Numbered from the stretch's first letter, positions 45,020 through 57,450 are shown. The stretch is DNA of 64,000 nt from Mucilaginibacter sp. SJ (GCF_028993635.1 NZ_CP118631.1:310001-374000); one strand, 5' to 3'. Notes: generated by a model from the sequence alone, not told the origin. A program made the numbers and translations.

Positions 45020-45676
45020 TCACTTCCCCCCAATCCCATTAACAATCAACTCAATTTGATTCAGCTGTTCCTTACTCAACTGTTTCAGGTTTTCCTGACT
45101 TAATATGGTATTGTTTATTTGCAGGTAGTTATTTTGCTCGTTGATAACGGTGTTGGGCCGGCGTTTATTTATAGCGCCAACCGTTTCAAAATAAAGCCGG
45201 GCGGCCTTTACATCGCCGTTGCAGGCAAGTTTACAAACCTTGGCCAGTATTTTAGGGACCATATATTTAAACTGCTCCATTTCGGCAAGGTATTGCGGAT
45301 ATGTTTTATAGCCTGTAAGGTGTTTGGCAACAGTTTGCCGGCTCAGTCCGCACTCCCGCGCTATTACAAATTTAGGGGGCATGGAGCCATTTTGGGCAAT
45401 CAGCTTTTCGATGGCCCGGCCAATCAATAAATGGTTTTGTTCCCAGATCTGCTCATTGGTGCATGGCAGCATGATCTCCGCTATTTTATCTATAAACTTG
45501 TCCCGGTCTTCATCCGTTAAGCGGTGCAGCATTTCGGTACTAAATTCGGCAATGTAATTGCGTTCAGCATCGTTCAAATCTTCAATATCTGCTAAGGTGA
45601 TCCTCTGCAGGCCCAATACACGGTCGAGCTTCTCTCTTGAAGGCGTTAAATTTGATAAGGTATTTTCAGGTTCCAT
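45020..45676 (-). CDS. HTH protein resembling phage terminase small subunits
   Basis: About 218 residues from the ATG giving MEPENTLSN; a TTG four codons upstream is possible. A homeodomain-like HTH is visible in VIARECGLSRQTVAKHL (about 108-124). The following segment GDVKAARLYFETVGAINKRR is typical of phBC6A51-like terminase small subunits and related phage-derived DNA-binding proteins. No large subunit, portal or other phage gene is nearby, so it is a remnant or a domesticated regulator. Its upstream region contains GTGTTAACCCTGT repeats that could be binding sites. It converges with the HEPN-like gene at the end of the retron island. Confidence 0.6.
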   Translation of the reverse strand: MEPENTLSNLTPSREKLDRVLGLQRITLADIEDLNDAERNYIAEFSTEMLHRLTDEDRDKFIDKIAEIMLPCTNEQIWEQNHLLIGRAIEKLIAQNGSMPPKFVIARECGLSRQTVAKHLTGYKTYPQYLAEMEQFKYMVPKILAKVCKLACNGDVKAARLYFETVGAINKRRPNTVINEQNNYLQINNTILSQENLKQLSKEQLNQIELIVNGIGGK

Positions 45677-45749
45677 CAGGTTTGGCAATCTTTTAAATAA
45701 AGATCGGAAATTTATTATAAAAATGCTAATGTTTTTAGTAAAAAATGCA

Positions 45750-45902
45750 GTGTTAACCCTGTGGTTTTGTGTATGACTTTGATTGTCAGTGTATTAGCGG
45801 TAAGGTCACTTCCTGGTTGAAAAATAGTGTAACCCCGATTGATTTTATTTAATTGATTATCAGTTGTTTGTAAGATGATTTTTGAAATTGTGTTAACCCT
45901 GT
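45750..45902. repeat. Iteron-like GTGTTAACCC repeats upstream of the HTH gene
   Basis: Two exact 13-mers GTGTTAACCCTGT, 140 bp apart, plus one degenerate copy midway. They sit on the promoter side of the terminase-like HTH gene, so they are candidate operator sites for its product. Confidence 0.45.
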
Positions 45903-46024
45903 TAACCCCCCTCTGATGCAATGGATATACAAGGTAAACTCTCCCCTATGCCATCGCGGGGCAAATTAACGATTGGTTCAGGCCGGCTGAAGAGGGCATA
46001 CCCATTCGCCCGAAACCTTAAATT

Positions 46025-46060
46025 AAATACAAAAAGCCGGGAGGCCGGCTTTTTGTATTT
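46025..46060. terminator. Bidirectional rho-independent terminator
   Basis: Perfect 16-bp arms AAATACAAAAAGCCGG (46025-46040) and CCGGCTTTTTGTATTT (46045-46060), loop GAGG, T-run inside both 3' arms. It lies 37 bp after the GH51 stop. Confidence 0.9.
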
Positions 46061-46096
46061 GATAAGATATTGAAATTTAAACTTCAGCGCGATGAC

Positions 46097-48196
46097 CTAT
46101 TTGCGCTTCGACAGCCTGATGACGTTGACAGAGTAAGGCTGAAAGGTGTGTTTGAATGACCGGCCAAGCCCGGTTATGGTCGACGTAACCGGGACGATTT
46201 TCGTCGGCTCGTCAATTGTATTGGTATCTTCCGGTTTATCGCCCTTTAGTACTACCAGGGTGCCATTTGCAGCCACATCTCCGCCTTTTAGGCTGATGTC
46301 GATTTCCCGGGCCATATCGTCGGTATTTACCACCTTCAGATACACGTTTTTAGCATCCTGGGTACAAACAAAAAATAACGCCGGACGCTCGGCCTTAGGG
46401 CGCCGCGCGTTTGCCGGCCAATGGCTTATGCCGGCGGTGTCTTTAACTGCCGGTTTGCGTAAGGGGGCATTTTCGGCTGTTATTGGCACCACCTTGGTAC
46501 CAAGGTAGCTGCCGAACATCTTTTGTACATAATAAGATGGTGAGCCATAACTTTTAAGGGCTGTATAACCAATCAGATCAGAGTCCCATTGCCATGCTTT
46601 AGGCTGGCCATTGCCCGCCTGGTTTACGTTCACAAATAATGGTGCATAGCATGACCGCTCTACCAGGTCGCTGTTGCGTTCCATTCCGGTCATCCAGGCA
46701 GCATCTCCGAGGGCTGCATTCAGGTTAGTGGTAGGCGCGCCTTCGCGGGTGGCCCATTCGCCTACAAATATTTTAGGGCTGGTTGCACGGTCATAGCTAT
46801 CGTACTTCGCCGCGTCTTCTTCCATCTGCCAGGCCGATTGGTAATAATGCTCGTCAACCATTTCGGGTTTAACACTGGTTACCTTGTCGGGCTTATAACT
46901 TTCAATGGTTGAGATACAGCGTAACTGGGGATATTTAGCTTTTATAGCAGCCTGAAATTGTTTAAAGCGCCCATCGTAGCTATGCGACCTGTCGAACCAG
47001 TCCTCATTGCCTATCTCTATATCTGTGAGTTTAAAAGGGGCGGGATGACCGTCGGCAGCCCGTTTTGCACCCCAGTAAGTTTTGGTATCGCCGATACAAT
47101 ATTCAATTTCATCCAGCGCGTCTTTAACATATGGCTCCAATAAAGGCCCCGCATCTATGTGGTCACCACGTAACGAGTAACCGGCAAAAACTGCTAAAAG
47201 CGGTTCCATTTTTAAATCTTCACACCATTCTAAAAATTCCAATAGGCCCATGCCGTCGCTTGCACGGTAGCCCCAACTGCCTGTATGGCCGGGGCGCTGT
47301 TCTAGCGGGCCTAAGGTCGTTTTCCATGGGAAGGCATCTCCCAGGTATGGCCCCTCTAAAAAGTTGCCTCCCGGAAAGCGAAGAAAAGTAGGTTTCATAT
47401 CGGCCATCATCTGCATTAAATCAATGCGATTGCCATTCGGCCTGTTTTTATACGTGGGGGGAAATAAGGAAACGAGGTTGAAATAGTAAGTGCCTGTCCG
47501 GTTAGATGAAATAACAAAACGCGCGTCGGCAGTAGGTTTGATATTTGCAGCAGTTGTGATGGTTAACTCATGCTTTTTCCAGTACGTGCTTTTTTCGAGG
47601 TTGATTGTGCCCCTTGCGTAAATTGTTTTGCCATCGGTGCTTTCCAAACTAATGTTGATAATACCGGGACCATCTTCTGTAACTGCTGTTGCAGGCGGCG
47701 TAGCATCAGGCCTGTTACCCCGCGGAAAATTGACAGTGCCGGTTTTGATATAAAAGGAGCAGCGATAAGTAGTTGACGGTGTAACCGGAATACCCCAAAA
47801 GCCATTGTTGGCAATACCCGCGCGGTTACCGTTTGCCTGGCTAACCGTCAGCTTAAGGCAGGTTGTAAGTGCCGCGTTAATAGCATTGCGCCCCTGATCA
47901 AAAGGGACGTTAGCCGGATCGGCACCAATCAGTTGTATCGATGCCTTGCTATCGCCATCCTGAACAACGCTCCAACCATCGGGCTGAGTTGGGTTATCCT
48001 TAAAAACCCGGTTACGGATCAGTTCAGCATATAAACCTCCGTCATATGAATGATTGATCTCCTCGGTCATGAGCCCGTAAAGCTTCGGGCTTACGTTCAC
48101 ACCTTTGGTAAGATCCAGGTTGAGGCGGGTTTGCGCTTGTAAACCACCGAATGCACTTAAGCATAACGTGGTTAAGAATAGTAGCTTTTTTGTCAT
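46097..48196 (-). CDS. GH51 alpha-L-arabinofuranosidase
   Basis: 699 residues, secreted (signal peptide to about residue 22, GLQAQ). Removes arabinofuranose side chains from arabinoxylan or arabinan. An N-terminal CBM-like beta-sandwich (about 70-245) precedes the TIM barrel; the acid/base is Glu398 (IEIGNEDWF) and the nucleophile Glu480 (IFVGEWATREG). FLRFPGGNF is the GH51 substrate-side signature. A C-terminal beta-domain follows. It is the last gene of the minus-strand xylan operon, 54 bp after GH43, and ends at a strong terminator. Confidence 0.95.
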   Translation of the reverse strand: MTKKLLFLTTLCLSAFGGLQAQTRLNLDLTKGVNVSPKLYGLMTEEINHSYDGGLYAELIRNRVFKDNPTQPDGWSVVQDGDSKASIQLIGADPANVPFDQGRNAINAALTTCLKLTVSQANGNRAGIANNGFWGIPVTPSTTYRCSFYIKTGTVNFPRGNRPDATPPATAVTEDGPGIINISLESTDGKTIYARGTINLEKSTYWKKHELTITTAANIKPTADARFVISSNRTGTYYFNLVSLFPPTYKNRPNGNRIDLMQMMADMKPTFLRFPGGNFLEGPYLGDAFPWKTTLGPLEQRPGHTGSWGYRASDGMGLLEFLEWCEDLKMEPLLAVFAGYSLRGDHIDAGPLLEPYVKDALDEIEYCIGDTKTYWGAKRAADGHPAPFKLTDIEIGNEDWFDRSHSYDGRFKQFQAAIKAKYPQLRCISTIESYKPDKVTSVKPEMVDEHYYQSAWQMEEDAAKYDSYDRATSPKIFVGEWATREGAPTTNLNAALGDAAWMTGMERNSDLVERSCYAPLFVNVNQAGNGQPKAWQWDSDLIGYTALKSYGSPSYYVQKMFGSYLGTKVVPITAENAPLRKPAVKDTAGISHWPANARRPKAERPALFFVCTQDAKNVYLKVVNTDDMAREIDISLKGGDVAANGTLVVLKGDKPEDTNTIDEPTKIVPVTSTITGLGRSFKHTFQPYSVNVIRLSKRK

Positions 48197-48250
48197 TGTT
48201 GGTATTCCTTAATTATTTTGAAATAATGATCGGGCTGATGCATAGTTGTT

Positions 48251-49825
48251 TTATTGTGCATTGCTGATGTGGAAAAAATCAAAATCAACATAACCGCCCG
48301 ATTGCCTGGTTGCATAGTTAAACAGGCCAAAGCGATATCCCATAAAATGGGGGAGCGTATAAACCATTTGCAGCGGTGTGCCAATAGGTTCCCATTTGCG
48401 CCCGTCGAGGCTATAAAAAAAGTAGGCTTTATCTGCCCGGTTATTAAAATCGCAGCTTGCTTTAAGGTAAATGGTTGTTTGCTTTAAAGGTATGCTGGCC
48501 GCTTCAATCGCTGACCCGGATTGCGCGTTGATCATAACTACTTGTTTGGAGCCATGATCTGATTTTACACCAACGAAGCCATACTTTCGTTGCAGTAAAA
48601 CCAAACCTGCAAAGTCTCCATCCTTCATGTTGGAAACATCAATTAAAGTTATTCCTGAACATTGGGGGCCAATAGTGCGCTGCGTTAAGGTGTTACGTGC
48701 CGATAGTACTGTGCTGTCCAGTCGCCCGGTGGTCAATCTCAGGTAGCCGGGCCGCTTTTTTAACGACCATAACTGATCATCAGGATTGTGGTTCCATTGC
48801 CATACCAAAGGCAGTATGGGTTCCCCGTTTTTACGGCTAAATTCATCCGGGGATACAACACCCGGGATCAGGCTTTTATTTGCAGGTAAATTGAGCGTAT
48901 CTGGTGCTTTGTGATCAACACCCAATACAGGCCATCCATCTGTCCAGGTAACCGGTACCAGGTACGGCACCCGGCCAACGGCGCCAAAATCACGAAATAA
49001 ATAGGCATACCAATCGCCTTTCGGGGTATTGATAAGCCCGCCCTGGGCCACGCCTTTATCCTGGAGCCCTACCTGGCCTTCATAAGGACCGGTCAACTTG
49101 TCGGCCCGGTGGATTAAAACGGTACGCATACCCCCTTTAGGCCAGCTGATATTGAAAAGGTAATATTTCCCCTTAATTTTGAATAGCTGTGAGCCTTCGG
49201 CAGGCAAACCAATATTTGGACCGGCAGCAGCGCTTGCATTCTCGATCAGGATTTGCGGTTTTTTATCAGGATTGACGCCAGACAGGTCATCATTCAGTTC
49301 GGCCAGCATGATCTTGCCGCTCCCGTAAATCATATAAACTTTGCCGTCATCGTCAAAAAAAAGTGAGTGGTCATGTAATGCCGGTTTAAAGGACATTTCT
49401 TTCCATGGGCCTTTTTCAATATTTTTTGTGCTGTAGATATAGGTTTTGTTGGTAGTGCCCGAAAATGTGGAAACGTAAAAAGTACCGTTATGATAACGCA
49501 AGCTGCTTGCCCATGAGCCCCTGCCATATGCGTTTGCTCCGTTTGCCAGGTTAAGGGCATCCCCACCATCAAGCGTATTATACGCGTAACTCACGATATG
49601 CCAGTTCACCAAATCTTTTGATTTCATGATTGGCAGCCCGGGATTAAGATGCATTGTGGTGCTGCTTGCATAATAAGTATCGCCAACCCTGATTATCGAT
49701 ACATCCGGAACGTCTGCATATATGATAGGATTTTGTGCTGTCTGCGCGTTTAATGGCATAATTGCCAGTCGCCATAACAGGCAGGTAAATGCCAGTTTAA
49801 GAAATGCGATTTTTTTTGTTTTCAT
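48251..49825 (-). CDS. GH43 beta-xylosidase/arabinofuranosidase with C-terminal beta-sandwich
   Basis: 524 residues, secreted (cleavage near residue 28, LNAQ). Five-bladed propeller with base Asp41 (VPDVSIIRVGD), pKa-setting Asp152 (HDHSLFFDDDG) and acid Glu210 (PAEGSQLF). The C-terminal concanavalin-like domain (about 325-524; LVWQWNHNPDD, GYRFGLFNYA) is the pattern of the GH43_12-like group. That group acts on arabinoxylan decorations or xylo-oligosaccharides; the subfamily is my estimate. It lies 10 bp after GH10. Confidence 0.93.
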   Translation of the reverse strand: MKTKKIAFLKLAFTCLLWRLAIMPLNAQTAQNPIIYADVPDVSIIRVGDTYYASSTTMHLNPGLPIMKSKDLVNWHIVSYAYNTLDGGDALNLANGANAYGRGSWASSLRYHNGTFYVSTFSGTTNKTYIYSTKNIEKGPWKEMSFKPALHDHSLFFDDDGKVYMIYGSGKIMLAELNDDLSGVNPDKKPQILIENASAAAGPNIGLPAEGSQLFKIKGKYYLFNISWPKGGMRTVLIHRADKLTGPYEGQVGLQDKGVAQGGLINTPKGDWYAYLFRDFGAVGRVPYLVPVTWTDGWPVLGVDHKAPDTLNLPANKSLIPGVVSPDEFSRKNGEPILPLVWQWNHNPDDQLWSLKKRPGYLRLTTGRLDSTVLSARNTLTQRTIGPQCSGITLIDVSNMKDGDFAGLVLLQRKYGFVGVKSDHGSKQVVMINAQSGSAIEAASIPLKQTTIYLKASCDFNNRADKAYFFYSLDGRKWEPIGTPLQMVYTLPHFMGYRFGLFNYATRQSGGYVDFDFFHISNAQ

Positions 49826-49835
49826 TCATTTTAGG

Positions 49836-51017
49836 TTAAAAGTTGACCACTGCCCAATATGCCTTTTTACGCTGAAGTTTTTCATCAAACAGGAGAGGAT
49901 AGGCCTTGATAGCTGTGCGACTTGTGCCCTGACTTGCAGCTGCGCCTCCGGCAATACCGCCACCGCGGAAATCAAGCCAGCTGTGCCGGTCTGATACGTT
50001 CCAAAAAGTAACCCCGGTTATTACCTTTTTGTATTTCCTGAAGATTTCAAAAATGGCCTTATACCTTTCGGTTTGCTGAGCGGCCATAGTTTCCGTATAA
50101 ACGGAATCCGTTAGCGTTTGATCGCCTGCTTTACGCGGCGGGCTGGTACGTACCGTAACATCCAGCTCCGTAACCTGCAGCTTTAATCCAAGTGCTGCGT
50201 ACCTATCCATAGCTTCAGTTATTTGTTGCAAACTGGGGTCAGTTAATTTCCAGTGGCCCTGCAGGCCTACTCCGGTTACCGGTACACCGGCATCTTTAAG
50301 GTTCCTGAGCAATTTACAAATCTTATCCCTTTTGGATGGTACTTCACTATTGTAATCGTTGTAAAAAAGTTGGGCCTCTGGATCGGCTTCATGGGCGTAT
50401 TCAAAGGCTTTGGCAATAAAATCCTCGCCGCAGATCTGGTACCATAATGAGTTACGCAGGTAGTTATCGGGCTTATCATCAATGGCTTCGTTAACTACGT
50501 CCCACGCGTATATTTTACCCTTAAAATGATTGACTACCGTGGTAATATGATCTTTAAGCCGCTTCAGTAACACATCCTTACTTACCTGTTTGCCCGTGCT
50601 GTCTTTAAACATCCACGCAGGTGCCTGGGCATGCCAAAGCAAATTATGGCCCCTGATTTTCATGTGGTGCTCTTGCGCGAATGCTACAATGGCGTCGGCG
50701 TTTTTCCAGTTATATTTATTTTCGCGCGGATGAATGGGACCCATTTTCATATCGTTTTCCGGCGTAACACTGTTAAACTCCTTTGCAATCAGTTCTGCTT
50801 CAGGTCCGCTAAGTGCAGCCGCGTTTACTGCAACACCAATAGGAAAATACTTTCGGTAATAATCTTTCAATCCCTTATCAGCCTTATGTGATGAGACAGT
50901 AGCCCGGCCATAATCTGTGTTATGGTGTAGGGCCTGTCGGTTCGTAAAGGATACCAGAGCGGCAAATCCAGTTAGTAACAGCGGGAATTTTAATGTTGTA
51001 ATCGTTTTAAATTTCAT
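49836..51017 (-). CDS. GH10 endo-1,4-beta-xylanase
   Basis: 393 residues. Cuts the xylan backbone. An N-terminal export signal is present. The GH10 barrel has NSVTPENDMKMG, HNLLWHAQAPAW, acid/base Glu177 (AWDVVNEAI) and nucleophile Glu284 (LQVTELDV). The C-terminal GVTFWNVSDRHSWLDF signature is intact. A single catalytic domain with no CBM. Its backbone-cutting activity defines the cluster as xylan-directed. It lies 29 bp after the upstream GH43 gene. Confidence 0.97.
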   Translation of the reverse strand: MKFKTITTLKFPLLLTGFAALVSFTNRQALHHNTDYGRATVSSHKADKGLKDYYRKYFPIGVAVNAAALSGPEAELIAKEFNSVTPENDMKMGPIHPRENKYNWKNADAIVAFAQEHHMKIRGHNLLWHAQAPAWMFKDSTGKQVSKDVLLKRLKDHITTVVNHFKGKIYAWDVVNEAIDDKPDNYLRNSLWYQICGEDFIAKAFEYAHEADPEAQLFYNDYNSEVPSKRDKICKLLRNLKDAGVPVTGVGLQGHWKLTDPSLQQITEAMDRYAALGLKLQVTELDVTVRTSPPRKAGDQTLTDSVYTETMAAQQTERYKAIFEIFRKYKKVITGVTFWNVSDRHSWLDFRGGGIAGGAAASQGTSRTAIKAYPLLFDEKLQRKKAYWAVVNF

Positions 51018-51046
51018 GTTGGATCAGTTGCAGGTGTAATTTTAAT

Positions 51047-52390
51047 TTATTTGAAACTTATCCAGTCGATATTAACGCCGGTGCCACTTTTTAATACTAT
51101 GACGAGGTTGGCTGTTTTAGATGGGAGAGAAGCGAGGCGGGTTTGTATAACTTGCCAATCGTTCCCTTCGGCAATGTTTGCCGAAGCCAATATACGTCCG
51201 TTGGGATCGCCAAGCCGCACTTCTATAGTTGCTTTGCTTGCTGCATTTGCCAGGATCTGCAATTCTTTAAACTTTTTGTCTTCGAAGTCAACACGATTGT
51301 AACGGCTCCAACTACCTGCATTGTTGAACGTAGTTTTCCAGCCGTCAAATCTTTTTGCGGTATCAAGAAAGGAGATTTTAACGGTACTGTCCTTATCGCT
51401 GTACCTGTCTATCTGTATTTTTTCTGAGGCTTTGGTGATCCCCACGCCACGCAGGGTTGGGATAACTTTTTTGATCGTTCCGTCGGCGTTAAAAAATAGG
51501 CTGTCGCACCTTATCGACCTGTTTTTGTCGAAATTCGGCGATAGGTCGTCGTTGTGATAAAACAGGTACCATTGATTTTTAAACTGGATAATAGACTGGT
51601 GATTGGTCCAGCAGCCGGAAGCCGACTCATCCATAATCACGCCTGCAAATTTAAAAGGCCCCATCGGGTTGTCGCCGGTAGCATACTCCAATCGCTCAAT
51701 CTTATTGGCCACATGCGGATAGGTGAGGTAATAAATGCCATTGCGTTCAAACAGGTAAGGGCCTTCCTTCAGCCCTTTATCAGGCAGCTCAGTTAAAATT
51801 TGGGGTTCTGAAGCAAGTTCCAGCATGTTTTCTTTAAGTTTTGCAGCATACAGGTTACCCTGTGCCCAATACAAGTAGGCTTGTCCGTCTTTATCAATAA
51901 ATACATTAGGATCTATGCCATGCACCCCTTTTATAGGTTCTGGCTGAGGGGTAAACGGTCCATAAGGTTTATCGGCTACGGCAACACCAATGGTAAAGCC
52001 GCGACCGTTTTCGCTGCCTTTCATGGTAGTCGGAAAATACATATAATAATTGCCATTGCGGAAAATGCAGTCGGGAGCCCACATGCTGTACGAAGCAGGG
52101 TCGGCCCAGGGCACTGTTGTTTGACTGATGATCATGCCATGATCAGTCCAGTCGGTGAGGTTTGCTGATGAAAAAACGTGGTAATCTTCCATGCAAAACC
52201 AACCAGGGCGACCATGGCCAGGCGTTGCCTTAATATCATGCGATGGATAAACGTACACCCTGTCGCCAAAAACGCGGGCTGAGGGATCGGCCGTAAACTG
52301 GTCCCTGATTAATGGATTTTGCGCTATGGATTGCCCGGCGAAGCCCAGTACTGATCCGAATAGCAATAGCCAGAACTTAATATTTTTCAT
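51047..52390 (-). CDS. GH43 enzyme with C-terminal CBM6-like module
   Basis: 447 residues, secreted (signal to about residue 24, SIAQ). Propeller residues: base Asp35 (FTADPSARVF), Asp160 (HGIDPNVF) and acid Glu209 (LKEGPYLF). The C-terminal module (about 330-447) has CBM6 features (RFDGWKTTFNNAGSWSRYNRVDF, ending NLVIVLKSGTGVNIDWISF). The GH43 plus CBM6 arrangement is common among exo-xylosidases and arabinofuranosidases acting on arabinoxylan. Second gene of the minus-strand operon, 38 bp after the esterase. Confidence 0.93.
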   Translation of the reverse strand: MKNIKFWLLLFGSVLGFAGQSIAQNPLIRDQFTADPSARVFGDRVYVYPSHDIKATPGHGRPGWFCMEDYHVFSSANLTDWTDHGMIISQTTVPWADPASYSMWAPDCIFRNGNYYMYFPTTMKGSENGRGFTIGVAVADKPYGPFTPQPEPIKGVHGIDPNVFIDKDGQAYLYWAQGNLYAAKLKENMLELASEPQILTELPDKGLKEGPYLFERNGIYYLTYPHVANKIERLEYATGDNPMGPFKFAGVIMDESASGCWTNHQSIIQFKNQWYLFYHNDDLSPNFDKNRSIRCDSLFFNADGTIKKVIPTLRGVGITKASEKIQIDRYSDKDSTVKISFLDTAKRFDGWKTTFNNAGSWSRYNRVDFEDKKFKELQILANAASKATIEVRLGDPNGRILASANIAEGNDWQVIQTRLASLPSKTANLVIVLKSGTGVNIDWISFK

Positions 52391-52428
52391 GAACGGAATG
52401 TCTTTGATCTGATTTTTTTGATCATTAA

Positions 52429-54816
<2,388 letters not shown>

Positions 54817-57369
54817 ATGCAATTGAAAATTTACTTACCGAAGCCGGTCATGATGGTGATGGCATTAATTTTTTGCCTGTCATCCCTCCGGGGCACGGCT
54901 CAAAAACTAAAACTAAACAAGTTGGGTTATTTCGAAACGCCCGGCGTCAACGTCCTCGTATTCAGTAACCAGTATAATGGGATCTTTCAAGACGAGAAAA
55001 CAGCTGGTGTCGAGCTGATACATCACGGCGTGCGTACAATTACAGGCGGCGCGGTACGGCTGCAGAACACACCCGAGCAATGGGACTTGGTGCCCACACT
55101 GGTTAACCGTAAGGTTGATAGCGTCAACCATCAAATTGATGTAACTATGCGTTATGCTGACTATGATTTTGATTCCAGGATCACCGTTACGCCGAAAGGC
55201 AATGGCGTTGAATTGAATTTATACCTCGATAAGCCGGTACCGGAAAAGTTAGCAGGCAGGGCAGGTTTTAACCTGGAGATTATACCATCTGCTTACTTTG
55301 AGAAAACATTTTTGATTGATGGAAAACCGGGCGAGTTTCCGTTGTACCCGGCAGGTTTAACAAAAATGCTTCCTTCAAGTCAAAAAATCCCGCAGTTTGC
55401 CGGCCACAGCACATTTGACGATCGTGGCCGCAATGAATTTATCGAGCCCGCACCATTGGCTACCGGTAAAACATTGGTGATGGCGCCCGAAGATCCTGAG
55501 CGCACCATTAAAATTCAATCGTTTGATGCCGACCTTAAGTTGTTTGACGGCCGAAGCCTTGCGCAAAACGGATGGTTTATCGTGCGCAGTTTATTGCCGG
55601 CAGGAAAAACGGGCAAAGTATTAACCTGGTATATTGAGCCAAATGCCGTACCTGGTTGGAAGCGTGCGCCCGTAATTGAGTTTTCGCAGGTAGGTTACCG
55701 CCCGGAGCAGCAAAAGACCGCAGTAATAGAACTGGATAAAAATGACACGCCATTACAAACCGCTACACTTTTTGAGGTAACACCCGATGGGAAATATGTT
55801 GAGAGGCTTAAATCAGCTGCACAGCGCTGGGGGCAATTTACCCGTTATAATTATTTGAAATTTGATTTCAGCAGTGTGAAAAATGCCGGGTTATATGTGA
55901 TAGCCTACGGCGGTCAAAAAACTAATGCCTTCCCCATCAATGAAAATGTTTATGAAAATATAGGGCATCCTACAATGGATGTTTGGTTCCCGGTTCAAAT
56001 GGATCACATGATGGTTAATGAGGCCTACCGTGTATGGCACGGCGCGCCTTTTCTTGATGATGCCTTGCAGGCTCCTCCAAACCATCAGCACTTTGATACT
56101 TACCAGATGGGCCCAACTACTGATACCAAATATAAGCCGCTTGAACGAATCCCCGGGCTTAATGTTGGCGGTTGGTTTGATGCCGGCGACTTTGATGTTG
56201 AAACGCCATCGCACTGCAGCGTTGTGCTGAATTTTGTTGAAGCCTGGGAGAATTTTAAGATCGATCGTGACGAAACCTATGTGGATTACCCAACCCGGTA
56301 CGTAGATATACACCGCCCTGACGGTAAGCCTGATCTTTTACAGCAAATTGAACATGGTACGCTTAACCTGGTGGCGCAGGTCGTGAACATTGGCCACCCG
56401 GCGCGCGGAATCATAGTGCCGAATTTGCACCAGTATCATCACCTCGGAGATGCCGTTAACGAAACAGATAACCTGCCTTATAACGCCTCGCTCAAGCCCT
56501 ACCAAACCGACGGTAAATCAAGTGGTACCATGGATGACAGATGGGCGTTCACTACAAGGAATATAGCACTGGATTACCAGGCTACCGCCGCCCTTGCCGC
56601 TGCCAGCAGGGCGTTAAAAGGGTACAATGATACGCTCTCTGCTAAAAGTTTGCAAAGTGCCTTGAAACTCTGGCACGAAGATGACAGCCTCAAAATGCAC
56701 ATGGACTCGGCTGCCCGGGCACGTAACAGGTTCCTTGCCGGTAATGAAATGCTTGCCGCTCTTCAATTGTATATCACAACCAAAGATCAGCAGTATGCAG
56801 ATCATTTCAAAAAGCTGATTATGCCGATGCTTGATCGCTTTCCCGGCTTTGTTATGATAAGCGCGCTGCACGCTTACCCTTATATGGATAAAGATTACCA
56901 GGATAAAATAGCAGCCTATATGCAAAAGTACAAAGCTTCATGCGATGAGTACGATAAACAGAACCCCTACGGTGTGCCGGTTACTCCAGGCGGCTGGGGC
57001 GGTAGCGGGCAGGTTATTAACTACGCCATTACCAACTATTACGCCAATAAGTATTTCCCTAATATAATCGGTCCGGAATATGTTTACAAAGGCTTGAATT
57101 ATATCTTCGGGTGCCATCCTTACTCCAACCTTTCGTTTGTATCGGCGGTAGGTGTACGTTCAAAAAAAGTAACCTACGGTAATAACCGGGCCGACTTCAG
57201 GTTTATTGCCGGCGGCGTTGTGCCCGGTATCCTGCTGCTTAAACCCGATTTTCCGGAGAATAAGGAAGACTGGCCGTTTTTCTGGGGGGAGAATGAAGTA
57301 ACAATAGCAGGCTGTGCGCAGTACATCGTTTTGTCAGGAGCGGCTAATCAGTTAGGTCAGCATAATTAA
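54817..57369 (+). CDS. GH9 family glycoside hydrolase
   Basis: 850 residues, secreted. An extra N-terminal beta-rich domain (about 30-285) is unassigned. A cellulase Ig-like domain follows (about 288-380; VIEFSQVGYRPEQQKTAVIEL). The (alpha/alpha)6 catalytic domain is about 385-845. GWFDAGDFD supplies the Asp base pair (Asp455/Asp458); GCHPYSNLSFVSAVG and the closing FFWGENEVTIAG provide the acid Glu827. GH9 enzymes cut beta-1,4-glucans or mixed-linkage/xyloglucan backbones; in xylan loci some act as exo-glucosidases. It stands alone on the plus strand between two esterases and ends at a perfect 22-bp hairpin. Confidence 0.92.
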   Translation: MQLKIYLPKPVMMVMALIFCLSSLRGTAQKLKLNKLGYFETPGVNVLVFSNQYNGIFQDEKTAGVELIHHGVRTITGGAVRLQNTPEQWDLVPTLVNRKVDSVNHQIDVTMRYADYDFDSRITVTPKGNGVELNLYLDKPVPEKLAGRAGFNLEIIPSAYFEKTFLIDGKPGEFPLYPAGLTKMLPSSQKIPQFAGHSTFDDRGRNEFIEPAPLATGKTLVMAPEDPERTIKIQSFDADLKLFDGRSLAQNGWFIVRSLLPAGKTGKVLTWYIEPNAVPGWKRAPVIEFSQVGYRPEQQKTAVIELDKNDTPLQTATLFEVTPDGKYVERLKSAAQRWGQFTRYNYLKFDFSSVKNAGLYVIAYGGQKTNAFPINENVYENIGHPTMDVWFPVQMDHMMVNEAYRVWHGAPFLDDALQAPPNHQHFDTYQMGPTTDTKYKPLERIPGLNVGGWFDAGDFDVETPSHCSVVLNFVEAWENFKIDRDETYVDYPTRYVDIHRPDGKPDLLQQIEHGTLNLVAQVVNIGHPARGIIVPNLHQYHHLGDAVNETDNLPYNASLKPYQTDGKSSGTMDDRWAFTTRNIALDYQATAALAAASRALKGYNDTLSAKSLQSALKLWHEDDSLKMHMDSAARARNRFLAGNEMLAALQLYITTKDQQYADHFKKLIMPMLDRFPGFVMISALHAYPYMDKDYQDKIAAYMQKYKASCDEYDKQNPYGVPVTPGGWGGSGQVINYAITNYYANKYFPNIIGPEYVYKGLNYIFGCHPYSNLSFVSAVGVRSKKVTYGNNRADFRFIAGGVVPGILLLKPDFPENKEDWPFFWGENEVTIAGCAQYIVLSGAANQLGQHN

Positions 57370-57450
57370 CAAGTTAAGTTCAAATTTAACAACCACTTTC
57401 CCGATTTCGAATAAAGGGGGGCGGGGAAGTGGATTTAGGTTGAACCGTTT

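Larger units (their letters stand above)
45677..46096. other. Intergenic region with GTTAACCC-type repeats and a terminator
   Basis: No gene supported. GTGTTAACCCTGT occurs at 45750-45762 and 45890-45902 (the latter continuing as TTAACCCCCC), with a variant GTGTAACCCCGA at 45827-45838. The perfect hairpin at 46025-46060 ends the GH51 transcript. Confidence 0.5.

Noticed and set aside
41036..45676. CRISPR array in the accessory island
   Set aside because: Repeats are few, of unequal spacing and degenerate; no regular repeat-spacer pattern and no cas genes.
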